Below are positions 53,824 to 63,666 of a stretch of 64,000 nucleotides of DNA, piece by piece. How positions within the stretch are numbered: position 1 is the stretch's first letter; each line of letters begins with the position of its first letter. The stretch spans positions 868,001 through 932,000 of the forward strand of contig NZ_FNYJ01000001.1 of the NCBI RefSeq assembly GCF_900108875.1, read 5' to 3'. This DNA is from Pseudomonas sp. NFR16 (lineage in GTDB: Bacteria > Pseudomonadota > Gammaproteobacteria > Pseudomonadales > Pseudomonadaceae). The notes under the pieces were generated by a model, which was not told the DNA's origin, ran no database searches, and saw only the letters and a list, made by a program, of their open reading frames with translations. A program made the position numbers and the translations under genes.

Positions 53824-54573
53824 CTAGAGTTGCATCCCGTCCCGCCCGATGAGCACGTTGCCCGGCAGTGCCGCAGCATGCTCGATCAGCCAGGCATCCA
53901 GTGTATGGCCGATGTGGGTCAGCACGCCGCGCCTTGGCTGCAGGTTGTCGATGATCTGCAGAGCCAGCGTCAGATCGTTATGGTTACGGGGGGCTTGCGC
54001 CTGGGGCGGCATCGAGCAGTCGAGGATCAGCAGATCGAGCGACTGGCGCTGCAGAAACGCCGTCGTCTCCTCCGGCAAGCCGACAGTGTCGGTCAGGTAG
54101 GCGACACGACGCCCGCCGCCTTCAAGCAGGTAACCCAGCGTCGGCCTGGAATGCACCAGCGGCAACGCCGTCACTTGCAGCTCAGCGAATGCGCGGCTTT
54201 CGAACGGCATGAACGGCTGACTGAAATCCAGTATTCCCGGGTGTTTGTACAGGTCCGCCAGCCCTTCCGGATCCGCCGGACCATGCACCGGAATCACCAG
54301 CCCCTGCCCCCAGCGCAGGTGCAGCAGGCCCTGCGCATGGTCAGCGTGGTAATGGGTCTGGAAAATGCCGCTCAGTGTGCGCGGTGCGAAGCGTTCGGTC
54401 AGGTCCGTGAGGCCGCTGTCGATCAACCAGCGTTGCCCCTCCAACTCGATCAGCGCGCAACAGGGCCGTCGGCGCAACCGCGGGTCGGTATGGGCCGCCT
54501 CGCACGCCCGGCACTGGCAGCCGTAAACCGGCACTTGCCGCGCATCCCCTGTTCCCAGCAAGGTCAGGCGCAT
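53824..54573 (-). CDS. phnP: PhnP, 5-phospho-alpha-D-ribosyl 1,2-cyclic phosphate phosphodiesterase
   Basis: A 249-residue metallo-beta-lactamase-fold enzyme that opens the cyclic phosphate formed by the C-P lyase. The metal motif is HYHADH (residues 74-79). An N-terminal zinc-cysteine cluster, YGCQCRACEAAH (C19, C21, C24), is characteristic of PhnP. Last gene of the phn locus, overlapping phnN by 10 bases. Confidence 0.95.
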   Translation of the reverse strand: MRLTLLGTGDARQVPVYGCQCRACEAAHTDPRLRRRPCCALIELEGQRWLIDSGLTDLTERFAPRTLSGIFQTHYHADHAQGLLHLRWGQGLVIPVHGPADPEGLADLYKHPGILDFSQPFMPFESRAFAELQVTALPLVHSRPTLGYLLEGGGRRVAYLTDTVGLPEETTAFLQRQSLDLLILDCSMPPQAQAPRNHNDLTLALQIIDNLQPRRGVLTHIGHTLDAWLIEHAAALPGNVLIGRDGMQL

Positions 54574-55130
54574 GCGTGCTCCCGGTCGATGCGCTGCAGC
54601 AACCGCGCGACGGTCTGTTCGAGCGCGCCGGAATTGTCCAGCAGCATCAATGAAGGATCGTGCTCGATCAGGTCATCGGCAAACTGCGCATTACGAGCCA
54701 GCCGCGCTTCGATCTCCTGCGGCGATTCACGGCCGCGTTCCAGCAAGCGATGACGCAGCACCACCTGATCGACGCTGAGCAAGACCACCAGCATGTCGGG
54801 ATAACGCTCGCGGGCCTGGGCCAGATGCCCGCGCGAACCGTTGACGAGCACGTCATGCCCGTCGCTCAGCCATTCATCGATCTCTTTGCCGATGCCGTAA
54901 TGCAGGCCGTTGGCAAACCAGCTCAGGGCGAATGCACCCTGAGCCTGCATGTCGCTGAATTGCTCGACGCTGACTGCCTGGGCGGCCTCGCCCCTGGCTT
55001 CCGCGGACCGGGTGATGACGCGGCGCACGATCCTGCAGCCGCGGGCGGCCATGGCTTCGCGCGCGGCATCGAGCAGGCTGTCCTTGCCCGAACCGGACGG
55101 TCCGATGAGATAGATCAACCTGCCTGCCAT
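54564..55130 (-). CDS. phnN: PhnN, ribose 1,5-bisphosphate phosphokinase
   Basis: A 188-residue P-loop kinase related to guanylate kinase. Walker A GPSGSGKDS (the D replaces the usual T/S neighbour as in PhnN), followed by RRVITRSAEARGE and FALSWFANGLHYGIG. It phosphorylates ribose 1,5-bisphosphate to PRPP, recycling the sugar released by C-P lyase. The ATG at 55130 overlaps the phnM stop (TGATG); the TTG at 55133 is not preferred. Confidence 0.94.
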   Translation of the reverse strand: MAGRLIYLIGPSGSGKDSLLDAAREAMAARGCRIVRRVITRSAEARGEAAQAVSVEQFSDMQAQGAFALSWFANGLHYGIGKEIDEWLSDGHDVLVNGSRGHLAQARERYPDMLVVLLSVDQVVLRHRLLERGRESPQEIEARLARNAQFADDLIEHDPSLMLLDNSGALEQTVARLLQRIDREHACA

Positions 55131-56311
55131 CAAAACACCCTCTTCGCTTGCCGCCAGACTTGCTGAATGACCGGTAACGTGCCCACTGCACGGGCGTGGA
55201 TCAGGTCGCCGCGCAAGCCGCTGCGGATTTCACCCCGGTCATGCAGCCCCGCTGAACGCGCAGGCGCCAGGCTGACCGTGGTCACCGCACGCGCCAGACC
55301 GGCGCCTGACAGCGTGCCGGCGCCATCCTGCTGCGCCGCCTGTTCCAGCTGATCGCCCAGGGCGAACGCCGCCTGCAGCAGGCTGGCCGGATAGTAATCG
55401 CTGGACAGAATATCCAGTAGCCCTTCTTTAGCAAGGGTAGCCGCTGCGATGTTGCCCGAGTGAGAACCGCCACGAACGATGTTCGGCGCGCCCATCAGTA
55501 CGCTCATCTCCAGTCGGCGGCAGGCTTGCGCCGCTTCCAGTGTCGTCGGGAATTCGGCGATGGTCATGCCGTAACCTGCGGACTCCTCGACGTGCTCCAC
55601 CGTGGCATCATCATGGCTGGCGACCGACAGACCGCGGGCCAGGCAGATATCGACGATCGCCTTGCGGTAACGGTCGCTGTAAATCTTCGAGTTGGCGACC
55701 TGTTCGACGATGAACGCGTCCATCTGCTCGCTGCTCAGGTGATATTTGCCCATGTAGTACTCGCGGTACTTGGATTCAAGGGCAAACTGACGCTGACCCG
55801 GCGAGTGGTCCATGGTCGACACCAGTTGCACCAGCGGCTGTTCAACCAGATCGCGGAACACGCTGAGCGTGTCCGGGTGACAGACTTCGCAGCGCAGGTG
55901 CAGGCGGTGCTCGGCGCGGGTCATGTCAGCGGCGTTGGCGCTGGCGATTGCCTCGACCATCCCGGGCAATTGCTGCATGCGCTTGCCCTTGGGATTCACA
56001 TCCCCGATCGACAGCGCGTCGAACACCGTCGTGATGCCCGCGGCGATGATCTGCGCATCGTGGCTCATGACCGCCGAGGCCGACGGCCAGTCCACGCCGG
56101 GACGCGGGCTCAAGTGTTTTTCCAGATTGTCGGTGTGCAGTTCCACCAGTCCCGGCAGCAGGTAGTCGCCGTCCAGGTTCTGCGCCTGTGGCAGGTGACT
56201 GACGCCACGGTCGACGTCGTCGATCAGGCCGTCGCGCAAGACCACGGTGCCCGTGAACACCTGATCGGCGGTGACGATGCGCGCATTGGTCAGAATCTGT
56301 TCGTTCAGCAT
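55130..56311 (-). CDS. phnM: PhnM, alpha-D-ribose 1-methylphosphonate 5-triphosphate diphosphatase
   Basis: A 393-residue amidohydrolase-superfamily enzyme that removes pyrophosphate from the ribosyl phosphonate triphosphate. Zinc motif [15 protein letters not shown] (amidohydrolase HxD variant HTD), then further metal-site segments [15 protein letters not shown] and [11 protein letters not shown]. It overlaps phnL by 7 bases. Confidence 0.95.
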   Translation of the reverse strand: MLNEQILTNARIVTADQVFTGTVVLRDGLIDDVDRGVSHLPQAQNLDGDYLLPGLVELHTDNLEKHLSPRPGVDWPSASAVMSHDAQIIAAGITTVFDALSIGDVNPKGKRMQQLPGMVEAIASANAADMTRAEHRLHLRCEVCHPDTLSVFRDLVEQPLVQLVSTMDHSPGQRQFALESKYREYYMGKYHLSSEQMDAFIVEQVANSKIYSDRYRKAIVDICLARGLSVASHDDATVEHVEESAGYGMTIAEFPTTLEAAQACRRLEMSVLMGAPNIVRGGSHSGNIAAATLAKEGLLDILSSDYYPASLLQAAFALGDQLEQAAQQDGAGTLSGAGLARAVTTVSLAPARSAGLHDRGEIRSGLRGDLIHARAVGTLPVIQQVWRQAKRVF

Positions 56312-57036
56312 TGCTGCAACTCCTTGGCCGTCAGGCTCTTGTCGGACAGTGCTTGCGGGGTCATGTCCAGATGGCGGTCCGATACCGCTTCGCGGGCCAG
56401 ACGGTCGTGGAAGATGCCGATCACCGCAGTGCCGGCGCGCTTGGCCTCATTGATCAGTTCGAGCACCACCTGACGGTTGCCGTCATCCAGCGATGCGGTG
56501 GGTTCGTCCAGCAGCATCACCGGCCAGGGCACCATGAAGCCGCGCGCGATGTTGACGCGTTGCTGCTCGCCGCCGGAAAACGTACCCGGCGCCAGCTGCC
56601 ACAAGCGCTGGGGAATGTTCAGGCGGCTCAACAGATGTTGGGCACGGGCCTGGGCATCCTCACCCCGCCAGCCTCGGGCAAGCGCCGGCTCCATCACCAC
56701 GTCCAGCGTCGCCACCCGAGGAATCACCCGCAAAAACTGGCTGACATAGCCCAGTGTCTGCTGACGCACGGCCAGCACATCGCGCGGCACGGCGCCGACC
56801 AGCTCCAGCCACTGGCCCTGGTGTTGCACGCGAATGCTCCCGCCCGCTGGCAGATAGTTGCCGTAGAGCGTACGCAGCAGCGTGCTCTTGCCTGCCCCGG
56901 AATGCCCGTGCAACACCAGGCATTCACCGCCACGCACCGAGAAACTCAGGCCGCGCAGCACATTGAGCACCACCCCGTTCTGCTGATGCAGGGTGAAGGT
57001 CTTCGAGAGGTCACGGACCTCGATCAGCGTGTTCAT
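56305..57036 (-). CDS. phnL: PhnL, ABC-type ATPase of the C-P lyase complex
   Basis: A 243-residue ABC ATPase. Walker [10 protein letters not shown], signature [16 protein letters not shown], Walker [12 protein letters not shown]. No transmembrane partner is encoded beyond PhnE; in E. coli PhnL joins PhnK on the PhnGHIJ core. Its string [11 protein letters not shown] and [12 protein letters not shown] are typical of PhnL. ATG 57036, with GGAG about 8 bases upstream, is preferred over GTG 57045. Lies 34 bases after phnK. Confidence 0.94.
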   Translation of the reverse strand: MNTLIEVRDLSKTFTLHQQNGVVLNVLRGLSFSVRGGECLVLHGHSGAGKSTLLRTLYGNYLPAGGSIRVQHQGQWLELVGAVPRDVLAVRQQTLGYVSQFLRVIPRVATLDVVMEPALARGWRGEDAQARAQHLLSRLNIPQRLWQLAPGTFSGGEQQRVNIARGFMVPWPVMLLDEPTASLDDGNRQVVLELINEAKRAGTAVIGIFHDRLAREAVSDRHLDMTPQALSDKSLTAKELQQC

Positions 57037-57070
57037 CAAAGCCACTCCATAAGCCGGATCAGGGCGGTCA

Positions 57071-57886
57071 TCAAGGTTGCAGCACCGAAGACACCAGCAA
57101 CTGCGAATACGGGTGTTGCGGATCGTCGAGGATCTGATCGGTCAGCCCGGTTTCCACCACGCGCGAACGGCGCATGACCATCAGCCGGTCAGCCAGCAAT
57201 CGCGCCACCGCCAGGTCGTGGGTGACGATCACCACCGCCAGATCCAGTTCGCGGACCAGCCCGCGCATCAGGTCAAGCAGGCGCGCCTGTACCGAGACAT
57301 CCAGCCCGCCGGTCGGCTCATCCATGAACACCAGGCGCGGCCCGGAAACCAGGTTGCGGGCGATCTGCAGGCGCTGCTGCATGCCGCCGGAAAAGGTCCG
57401 TGGCAGGTCGTCTATACGCGCCGGATCGATTTCCACCTGATTGAGCCAGTCGAGCCCTGCGGCGCGCAGTTGCTGATAATTGCGGATGCCCTGAGCCATC
57501 AGCCGCTCGCCGATGTTGGCGCCGGCCGACACCGCCATGCGCAGGCCGTCACGGGGGTTCTGTTCGACGAACCCCCATTCGGTGCGCAGCAACGTCCTGC
57601 GCTCGGCTTCGCTGGCGCTGTAAAGGTCCAGCCACGTCCCCTGCGTCGTGCGGTAATCGATCACCCCGCTGTCCGGCGGACAACGCCCGCTGAGCAACGA
57701 AAGCAGTGTCGATTTGCCGGAGCCGGACTCGCCGACGATGCCCAGCACCTCGCCCGGGTAGAGCTCGAAACTCACGTCCTGACAGCCCTTATCCGGGCCA
57801 TACAACTTGCTCAGGCCGTTGACCTTGAGCAGCGGCAGCGCCGGGTCGGCGGCCACGGCCTGATGAACCTTCTGAGCGGCATTCAT
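57071..57886 (-). CDS. phnK: PhnK, ABC-type ATPase of the C-P lyase complex
   Basis: A 271-residue ABC protein. Walker [10 protein letters not shown], the [15 protein letters not shown] segment (specific to PhnK/oligopeptide-type ATPases), signature [15 protein letters not shown] and Walker [14 protein letters not shown]. It docks on the PhnJ subunit of the core complex. It overlaps phnJ by four bases. Confidence 0.94.
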   Translation of the reverse strand: MNAAQKVHQAVAADPALPLLKVNGLSKLYGPDKGCQDVSFELYPGEVLGIVGESGSGKSTLLSLLSGRCPPDSGVIDYRTTQGTWLDLYSASEAERRTLLRTEWGFVEQNPRDGLRMAVSAGANIGERLMAQGIRNYQQLRAAGLDWLNQVEIDPARIDDLPRTFSGGMQQRLQIARNLVSGPRLVFMDEPTGGLDVSVQARLLDLMRGLVRELDLAVVIVTHDLAVARLLADRLMVMRRSRVVETGLTDQILDDPQHPYSQLLVSSVLQP

Positions 57887-58770
57887 TGCCCTGTCCTCCC
57901 TTCGTTGACGCGCTGGGCGCAGTAATCGGTGTCCGAGCAGACGAAGCTCTGAGTGCCCTGATCATCCAGAATCAGCTCATCGAGGAACGAGTCATGACTG
58001 CCGCAGATCGCGCAGTTGTGCGCCCATTTCTGCACCTCGAACGGGTGATCCTCGAAATCCAGGCTGGTGACGCGGGTGAAGGGCGGGACGGCGTACAGGC
58101 GTTTCTCGCGACCGGCGCCGAACAGCATCAGCGCCGGGCTCATGTCGAGTTTCGGGTTATCGAATTTGGGGATCGGCGACGGGTCCATCACGTAGCGCTC
58201 ATCCACCGTCACCGGATAGGCGTAAGCCGTGGCGATGTGGCCGAAGGTGGCGATGTCTTCGTAGAGTTTCACGTGCATCACACCGTAGTCGTTCAGCGCG
58301 TGCATGGTGCGGGTCTCGGTTTCCGAGGGTTCGATGAACCTCAGCGGCTCGGGAATCGGCACCTGATACACCATGATCTGGTCGCTGTGCAGCGGCGTTT
58401 CCGGAATCCGGTGGCGGGTCTGGATGATCGTCGCTTCAGGCGTACGCTCGGTGGTCGCGACACCGGCGGTGCGCGCGAAGAAGCGGCGAATCGACACCGC
58501 GTTGGTGGTGTCGTCGGCGCCCTGGTCGATGACTTTGAGCACGTCTTCTGCGCCCAGAATGGCCGCGGTGAGTTGCATGCCACCGGTGCCCCAGCCGTAC
58601 GGCAGCGGCATTTCACGGCCCCCAAATGGGACTTGATAGCCGGGAATCGCCACCGCCTTGAGCAGGCCGCGACGGATCATGCGTTTGGTCTGTTCATCCA
58701 GATAGGCGAAGTTGTAAGCCTCATCGCGAGATTCCCGGGGTGAGGGACGAGGTTGCGTAGCAGCGTTCAT
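57883..58770 (-). CDS. phnJ: PhnJ, carbon-phosphorus lyase catalytic subunit
   Basis: A 295-residue radical-SAM subunit that cleaves the C-P bond. The iron-sulfur cysteines C253, C256 and C278 and the thiyl-forming C284 in NCAICGSHDS and VCSDTDYC are spaced exactly as C241, C244, C266 and C272 of E. coli PhnJ. The upstream IPGYQVPFGGREMPLPYGWG string is also PhnJ-specific. It overlaps phnI by one base (TGATG) and phnK by four. Confidence 0.97.
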   Translation of the reverse strand: MNAATQPRPSPRESRDEAYNFAYLDEQTKRMIRRGLLKAVAIPGYQVPFGGREMPLPYGWGTGGMQLTAAILGAEDVLKVIDQGADDTTNAVSIRRFFARTAGVATTERTPEATIIQTRHRIPETPLHSDQIMVYQVPIPEPLRFIEPSETETRTMHALNDYGVMHVKLYEDIATFGHIATAYAYPVTVDERYVMDPSPIPKFDNPKLDMSPALMLFGAGREKRLYAVPPFTRVTSLDFEDHPFEVQKWAHNCAICGSHDSFLDELILDDQGTQSFVCSDTDYCAQRVNEGRTGQ

Positions 58771-59840
58771 CAGGCTTGCTCCTTGGCAGGCGTGCGCAGT
58801 TTGCGGATCAGCTCCAGTTCGGCCTGAAAGTCGACGTAGTGCGGCAGCTTGAGGTGCGAGACGAAGCCGCTGGCTTCAACGTTGTCGCAGTGCGCCAGGA
58901 CGAATTCCTCCTGTTGCGCCGGGGAGACGATTTCTTCGGCGTACTCGCTGGCACGCAGGGAGCGATCCACCAGCGCCATGCCCATGGCCTTGCGTTCGGC
59001 ATGCCCGAAGGCCAGACCGTAGCCGCGGGTGAACTGCGGCAGTTCGCTGGCGGAGCCGACGAATTGGTTGACCATTTCGCATTCGGTGACTTCGATCGAG
59101 CCGATGGAGATCGCGAAACCCAACTCTTCCGGCTCGATCCAGACGTCCACTTCACCCACGCGGATTTCCCCCGCGAAGGGATGATTGCGGCCATAGCCGC
59201 GTTGCGTGGAATAACCCAGCGCCAACAGGAAGCCCTCGTCCCCGCGCGCCAGCGCCTGCAGACGCTCGGCGCGGCTGGCCGGGTATTCCAGCGGCTCGCG
59301 GGTGATGTCGGCGACCGGCGTGCCGGTATCGACCTCCTCCTTGATCAGCCCTTCCCTGGCCAGCAGCCCCAGTACCCGCGGGCACGCCTCGACGCGGGCA
59401 TCGGCGCGGGTCTGCGGCCCTGCATAGTCGCCTTCGGCGAGCAGGCTGAAATCCAGCAGGCGGTGGGTGTAGTCGAAGGTCGGGCCGAGCAACTGGCCGC
59501 CGGGCACGTCCTTGAACGTGGCCGACAGACGACGATTGAGCAGCATGTTCGAGGTGTCGATCGGCACGCTCGCGCAAAAACGCGGCAAGGTGGTGCGATA
59601 GGCGCGCAGCAGGAAGATCGCTTCCACCAGATCGCCGGCTGCCTGCTTGATGGCCAGCGCGGCCAGTTCTTCGTCGTACAGCGAACCTTCGGTCATGACC
59701 CTGGCCACGGCCAGCGGCAGCTGTTGCTGGATCTGCGCGACGGCAAGCTCGGCGACCGACGTGTCACCCCGGCGTTTTTTGGCCAGCAGCTTGTGGGCGT
59801 TATCGATGGCCTGCTCGCCACCCTTGACGGCAACGTACAT
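58770..59840 (-). CDS. phnI: PhnI, C-P lyase core subunit
   Basis: A 356-residue subunit of the PhnG2H2I2J2 core, which forms the purine-ribosyl-phosphonate bond with PhnGHL. PhnI-typical N-terminus MYVAVKGGEQAIDNAHKLLA and C-terminal LPHYVDFQAELELIRKLR are evident. The phnH stop, phnI start and phnJ start are coupled in TGATG arrangements. No paralogue in the window. Confidence 0.97.
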   Translation of the reverse strand: MYVAVKGGEQAIDNAHKLLAKKRRGDTSVAELAVAQIQQQLPLAVARVMTEGSLYDEELAALAIKQAAGDLVEAIFLLRAYRTTLPRFCASVPIDTSNMLLNRRLSATFKDVPGGQLLGPTFDYTHRLLDFSLLAEGDYAGPQTRADARVEACPRVLGLLAREGLIKEEVDTGTPVADITREPLEYPASRAERLQALARGDEGFLLALGYSTQRGYGRNHPFAGEIRVGEVDVWIEPEELGFAISIGSIEVTECEMVNQFVGSASELPQFTRGYGLAFGHAERKAMGMALVDRSLRASEYAEEIVSPAQQEEFVLAHCDNVEASGFVSHLKLPHYVDFQAELELIRKLRTPAKEQA

Positions 59841-60472
59841 CAGGCACCTCCCTTGGCAATGGCGGGTTTGAAGGCGACCTGAGTGCTGCGTGGCAGGCCC
59901 ATCAGCTCGCTGCCCGCGAGAAAAAACACATCGATGCCGCGGGGGAAGTCGTTACGTGAGTCACGCTCCTCCCAGAACGCCTCCTGCAGCGGCAGACTGA
60001 CGTGGTTCTGGTGCTCGATACCCGGCCCGCGCAGCGTCACCTGACGGCCGCCCTGCAGGCTCGGCAGCTGAATCAGCAGCGTGCACGACTGGTCCGGGTA
60101 ACGGTCGTTGCCCAGGTCGAACCCGCTGAGGTCGTGCAGCTGGCTGTCATCGAGCAGCGCGAAGCGTGCATTCTGTCGGTCGCTGACAATCGGGCAACCG
60201 CAATGAAATGTCAGGTTGGCGCGGATCGCCTGGGTGTCGAAGGCGGGCGCCAGCCACAGCGGCGTGTCGACATCCAGCAACGCCAGGCACAACGCGTGGC
60301 TTGCCGCTGCGAGACCCTCCAGGTGCGGCGGAGTCTGTGCGCTCGACAGGCTCTGGGCGATGCCGGGACCGGCCAGTGCCTTGAGCGCCGCGCGAAAACT
60401 GCGCTGCGAATCCAGCACCGGATCAGCGAAAGCAGGCTGTAACAACGACGCAGTAACGAGAGAGGTGCTCAT
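59840..60472 (-). CDS. phnH: PhnH, C-P lyase core subunit
   Basis: A 210-residue core subunit. Family strings are PAFADPVLDSQRSFRAALKA, IQLPSLQGGRQVTLRGPGIE and RGIDVFFLAGSELMGLPRST. It forms a heterotetramer part of the complex together with PhnG, PhnI and PhnJ. Start overlaps the phnG stop (TGATG). Confidence 0.96.
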   Translation of the reverse strand: MSTSLVTASLLQPAFADPVLDSQRSFRAALKALAGPGIAQSLSSAQTPPHLEGLAAASHALCLALLDVDTPLWLAPAFDTQAIRANLTFHCGCPIVSDRQNARFALLDDSQLHDLSGFDLGNDRYPDQSCTLLIQLPSLQGGRQVTLRGPGIEHQNHVSLPLQEAFWEERDSRNDFPRGIDVFFLAGSELMGLPRSTQVAFKPAIAKGGA

Positions 60473-60939
60473 CAGTTTTCTCCTCTGACCAGCGTGAAGA
60501 AGTCCACCTTGGTCGCGGCGGTTTCGGCTTGTTGTTGTGAACGGCGTTCGGCGTGGGCCAGCGCCAGCGGTTCGATCAGCTCACGCATCCAGTGAGCCTG
60601 TTGCGCGCCTTGCAGATGCGCGTCGGCCAGCGCCGCGAGTTCGGCCAGCGCCTTGTCGCGACCGGCCAGGTAGCTGTAACCGGTGCGCCCGTCGGCCAGC
60701 CGCACCACACAGCGGGTGACGCTCATTTCGCCGACATTGAACGGCGCGCCATTGCCGCCCATGCGCCCACGCACCAGGGCCATGCCAATTTCCGGCGCGC
60801 GGATCAGTTGATACTCGGCATCGCGCAGGGCCGCCTCGTGAGGCAGCAACTCGGCGCGGCGGCTGCGCGACAGCACGCCGATCCAGTGTTGACGGGCCGC
60901 ATGTTCCGGCGCGGTGTCGAAAGCGGATGTTGCAGTCAT
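60472..60939 (-). CDS. phnG: PhnG, C-P lyase core subunit
   Basis: A 155-residue core subunit. PhnG-typical strings: RQHWIGVLSRSRRAELLPHE, ALVRGRMGGNGAPFNVGEMS and GYSYLAGRDKALAELAALAD. The frame is open to 61221 inside phnF, but the ATG at 60939 (GGAG about 9 bases upstream) gives the normal N-terminus and a length close to the 150 residues of E. coli PhnG; ATG 60948 is less likely. Confidence 0.95.
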   Translation of the reverse strand: MTATSAFDTAPEHAARQHWIGVLSRSRRAELLPHEAALRDAEYQLIRAPEIGMALVRGRMGGNGAPFNVGEMSVTRCVVRLADGRTGYSYLAGRDKALAELAALADAHLQGAQQAHWMRELIEPLALAHAERRSQQQAETAATKVDFFTLVRGEN

Positions 60940-60953
60940 CGAAGGCATCTCCA

Positions 60954-61673
60954 TCAGGTGACGATCTGATACTGAAAGCGGTCGGAGCGGCTGGTGGAAT
61001 GAGCGATCTCCACGGGCTGTCCGCTGGCATCGCGGGAAAGGGTGAGCACGGTCAGCGCGGGCAGATGGCGCGGCATCAACAGCACGCTGGCCTCTTCCCG
61101 GCTGGGCAGACGTGCCCCGATCAGGCTGAACGTGCGGGTCAGCGCAAGGTTGCGCGCGGCCAGAAACTCGCGCACCGAGCCACTCTGGTAGTCCGCCAGC
61201 AGGCCGGCGCGCGTGGCGCAATAACGGTGGCGAATCAAACTCACCGGCTGGCCGTCAAGGCGGCGCAGGGTCTGCAGTTCGATCAGCGGCGCGTGCTCTT
61301 CCAGGCCCAGATGCTCGGCTTCTTCACGCGTGGCCAGACACCGGCGGCGCTGCAACAGAACCGCTTCGACGCCATGGCCCAAGGCAGAAAGCGACTGGCT
61401 GTAGGCGCTCTGCGCCGCCACCGGATACACCAGCGGGCGACCCAGCACTTGCGTGCCTTTGCCCTGGCGACGCAGCAGGCAGCCCTCGCGCACCAGTTCA
61501 TCGATGGCCCGGCGGATGGTGTGGCGATTGACCTCGAAGCGTGCCGCGAGCCGGGTTTCGGCCGGCAGGTATTCACCCGCGAGGTAGCTGCCGAGTTCGC
61601 TGCGCAGGGTTTCTGCCAGTTCGCGGTACATCGGTTCACGGCACTCGGGGTCAGCTTGTCTAGACAAATGCAT
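60954..61673 (-). CDS. phnF: PhnF, GntR/HutC-family regulator of the phn operon
   Basis: A 239-residue regulator. The winged helix-turn-helix (residues about 10-80) contains YLPAETRLAARFEVNRHTIR and RAIDELVREGCLLRRQGKGT; the C-terminal UTRA ligand-binding domain follows. It sits inside the operon between phnE and phnG, as in E. coli, and the N-terminus MHLSRQAD matches the E. coli PhnF start, so ATG 61673 is preferred over GTG 61694. It probably represses the operon until an inducer binds. Confidence 0.93.
   Translation of the reverse strand: MHLSRQADPECREPMYRELAETLRSELGSYLAGEYLPAETRLAARFEVNRHTIRRAIDELVREGCLLRRQGKGTQVLGRPLVYPVAAQSAYSQSLSALGHGVEAVLLQRRRCLATREEAEHLGLEEHAPLIELQTLRRLDGQPVSLIRHRYCATRAGLLADYQSGSVREFLAARNLALTRTFSLIGARLPSREEASVLLMPRHLPALTVLTLSRDASGQPVEIAHSTSRSDRFQYQIVT
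61656..61667. promoter_or_regulatory. Candidate PhnF operator within the start of phnF
   Basis: TTGTCTAGACAA is a perfect 12-bp palindrome lying at codons 3-6 of phnF. It resembles the TGGTATAGACCA-type PhnF site described in mycobacteria. A repressor site here would give local control inside the operon, but a coding-sequence palindrome can also be chance. Confidence 0.38.
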
Positions 61674-61712
61674 GGCTAAAAAAAGGGTTCGCACCCTCTC
61701 CTGTCGTGATCG

Positions 61713-62504
61713 TTAAATGAATTGCTTGCGCAGGCGCTGGGAGAAGATGTCGATGACGCTGACCACCACGATGATCACCAGCAGCACCGCGCAGGTCTGG
61801 GTGAACTGGAACGCGCGGATGTTTTCCCAGAGGATCACGCCGATGCCGCCGGCGCCGACCATGCCCACCACCGTCGCCGAGCGCACGTTCGATTCGAAGC
61901 GGTAGAGCGCATAGGAAATCCACAGCGGCATGACCTGCGGAATGACACCGAAGATCACTTCCTGCAGCGCACTGGCGCCGGTCGCCCGCACCCCTTCGAC
62001 GGGACCTGGGTCGATGGCCTCGACGGCTTCGGCGAACAGTTTGGCAAGCACGCCAGTGGTGCTGATCCACAGCGCCAGCACACCGGCGAACGGACCCAGC
62101 CCCACTGCGACGACGAAGAGCATCGCGAAGACCATTTCATTGATCGAACGGAAGGCGTCCATCACCCGGCGCAGCGGTTGGTGAATCCACCACGGCGTGA
62201 TGTTGTCCGCGCACAGCACGCCCAGCGGCACCGAGCAGACGATCGCCAGCAGCGTGCCCCACAGCGCGATGTGCACGGTGACGATCATTTCCTTGAGGTA
62301 GGCGCGCCATTCGTGGAAATCAGGTGGAAAGAAATCCGCGGCGAAGGTCGCCATGTTGCCGGCGTCGCGATACAGCGCCAGCGGGTTCATTTCGGCGCCG
62401 TGCCAGGCCCAGCCCATCACGGCCAGAAACAGGCCCCAGCTCAGGTATTGCAGCCAGTTGCGCTTGCCCCCGGCGGTTTCAAGGTATGCAGCGTGAGTGG
62501 TCAT
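61713..62504 (-). CDS. phnE: PhnE, phosphonate ABC transporter permease
   Basis: A 263-residue inner-membrane permease with about six helices. PhnE-typical strings are [39 protein letters not shown] and the EAA loop [20 protein letters not shown]. It pairs as a homodimer with PhnC. It starts 77 bases after phnD and is followed, after about 39 bases, by phnF. Confidence 0.95.
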   Translation of the reverse strand: MTTHAAYLETAGGKRNWLQYLSWGLFLAVMGWAWHGAEMNPLALYRDAGNMATFAADFFPPDFHEWRAYLKEMIVTVHIALWGTLLAIVCSVPLGVLCADNITPWWIHQPLRRVMDAFRSINEMVFAMLFVVAVGLGPFAGVLALWISTTGVLAKLFAEAVEAIDPGPVEGVRATGASALQEVIFGVIPQVMPLWISYALYRFESNVRSATVVGMVGAGGIGVILWENIRAFQFTQTCAVLLVIIVVVSVIDIFSQRLRKQFI

Positions 62505-62581
62505 AAACAGTCCCGTTGGCTAACACTCGAACAGCGATATCGGGCGCGGCGCCCACCTGCAGCGGCGCCGCGCCGGTCACG

Positions 62582-63586
62582 TCAGCCCGCCTTGGCGGTG
62601 CTCTGTTTTTCCAGTTCGGAAATGCGGTCCTGCAGCCTGGTCAGGCCGGCGTCGATCTCTTTCAGGCGCGCGGCTTTTTCATCGGCGCTCAAGCTGGTGC
62701 TGGCGGTGGTTTCGGTCTTCTGCTTGAACAGTTCAAGCTGGCGGATGGTCAGCAGCTGGTCATCCGAAGACTTGAGGAACTTGCCCATCTGCATGTTCTT
62801 CAACACGCTCTTTTCTTCGTCGGTGTCGCCGTAGTGCGCGAAGAAATCGCGGATCTTGTTCTTGGTCGCGTCGGACATGCCTTTGCGCCAGACCATCGGG
62901 TCGGCCGGGATGATCGGCGACTTCCAGATAACTTTGAGCAGGGCTGCCTTGTCCGGCTGAGTGACTTGCAGACGGTCCCAGCTTTCGGTGTTGAAGGTGG
63001 CGACATCCAGCTGACCCTTGGCCACGCTCAGGGCGTTGACTTCGTGGCTGGAATTGAGCGTGCGCTTGAAGGCGGTGGCGGCGTCGACGTTGTTCTTGGC
63101 GAACACGTAATAGCCAGGAACCAGATAGCCGGACGTGGAGTTTGGATCACCGTTGCCGAAGGTCAGCTCTTTGGCGTGCTTGAGCATGTCCTCGACCGAA
63201 TTGATCGGGCTGTCCTTGCGCGCGATGATCACGCTCCAGTAGCCCGGCGCACCATTGGCGGCGGCAGTCTGGGCGAAGATTTCGCCGCCCGAGCGGTCGA
63301 CCGCTTCCATCGCTGCCTTGTTGCCCAGCCAAGCCACGTCGACCTTGTTGAAACGCATGCCCTGGATCAGGCCCGCGTAGTCGGACGCGAAGGTGGCGTA
63401 GACTTTTAGCCCGGTCTTTTTCGACATGTCGTCGAGAAACGGCTGCCAGACGCTTTTCAGGTTTTGCGAAGACTCGGTGGACATGATGCCGAAGTTGATT
63501 GTGCTTTCGTCTGCGTGCGCGGCGCCTGTCAGGCAACCGGCAATAAGGGCGGCAGACGCGAGCACGCGACCGATACGGTTCAACAT
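62582..63586 (-). CDS. phnD: PhnD, phosphonate-binding periplasmic protein
   Basis: A 334-residue exported binding protein. Signal peptide (residues 1-25, ending AAHA) then the ligand domain INFGIMSTESSQNLKSVWQP, GMRFNKVDVAWLGNKAAMEA and FGNGDPNSTSGYLVPGYYVF, the last carrying phosphonate-binding serines. The C-terminal KQKTETTASTSLSADEKAAR tail is a coiled extension. Captures alkyl- and aminoalkyl-phosphonates for PhnCE. Confidence 0.95.
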   Translation of the reverse strand: MLNRIGRVLASAALIAGCLTGAAHADESTINFGIMSTESSQNLKSVWQPFLDDMSKKTGLKVYATFASDYAGLIQGMRFNKVDVAWLGNKAAMEAVDRSGGEIFAQTAAANGAPGYWSVIIARKDSPINSVEDMLKHAKELTFGNGDPNSTSGYLVPGYYVFAKNNVDAATAFKRTLNSSHEVNALSVAKGQLDVATFNTESWDRLQVTQPDKAALLKVIWKSPIIPADPMVWRKGMSDATKNKIRDFFAHYGDTDEEKSVLKNMQMGKFLKSSDDQLLTIRQLELFKQKTETTASTSLSADEKAARLKEIDAGLTRLQDRISELEKQSTAKAG

Positions 63587-63666
63587 GGAGAGCTCCTGAA
63601 ACGTGGGTTGAGGTGTTGCTGTTGTGGTCGTGCAGCGCTGACGGGCAACGCCATCCAGCGGCGCGC

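Noticed and set aside
60939..61221. N-terminal extension of PhnG
   Set aside because: The extra frame overlaps phnF, is arginine/proline rich and has no homologue-like features; E. coli PhnG has about 150 residues, matching the shorter form.
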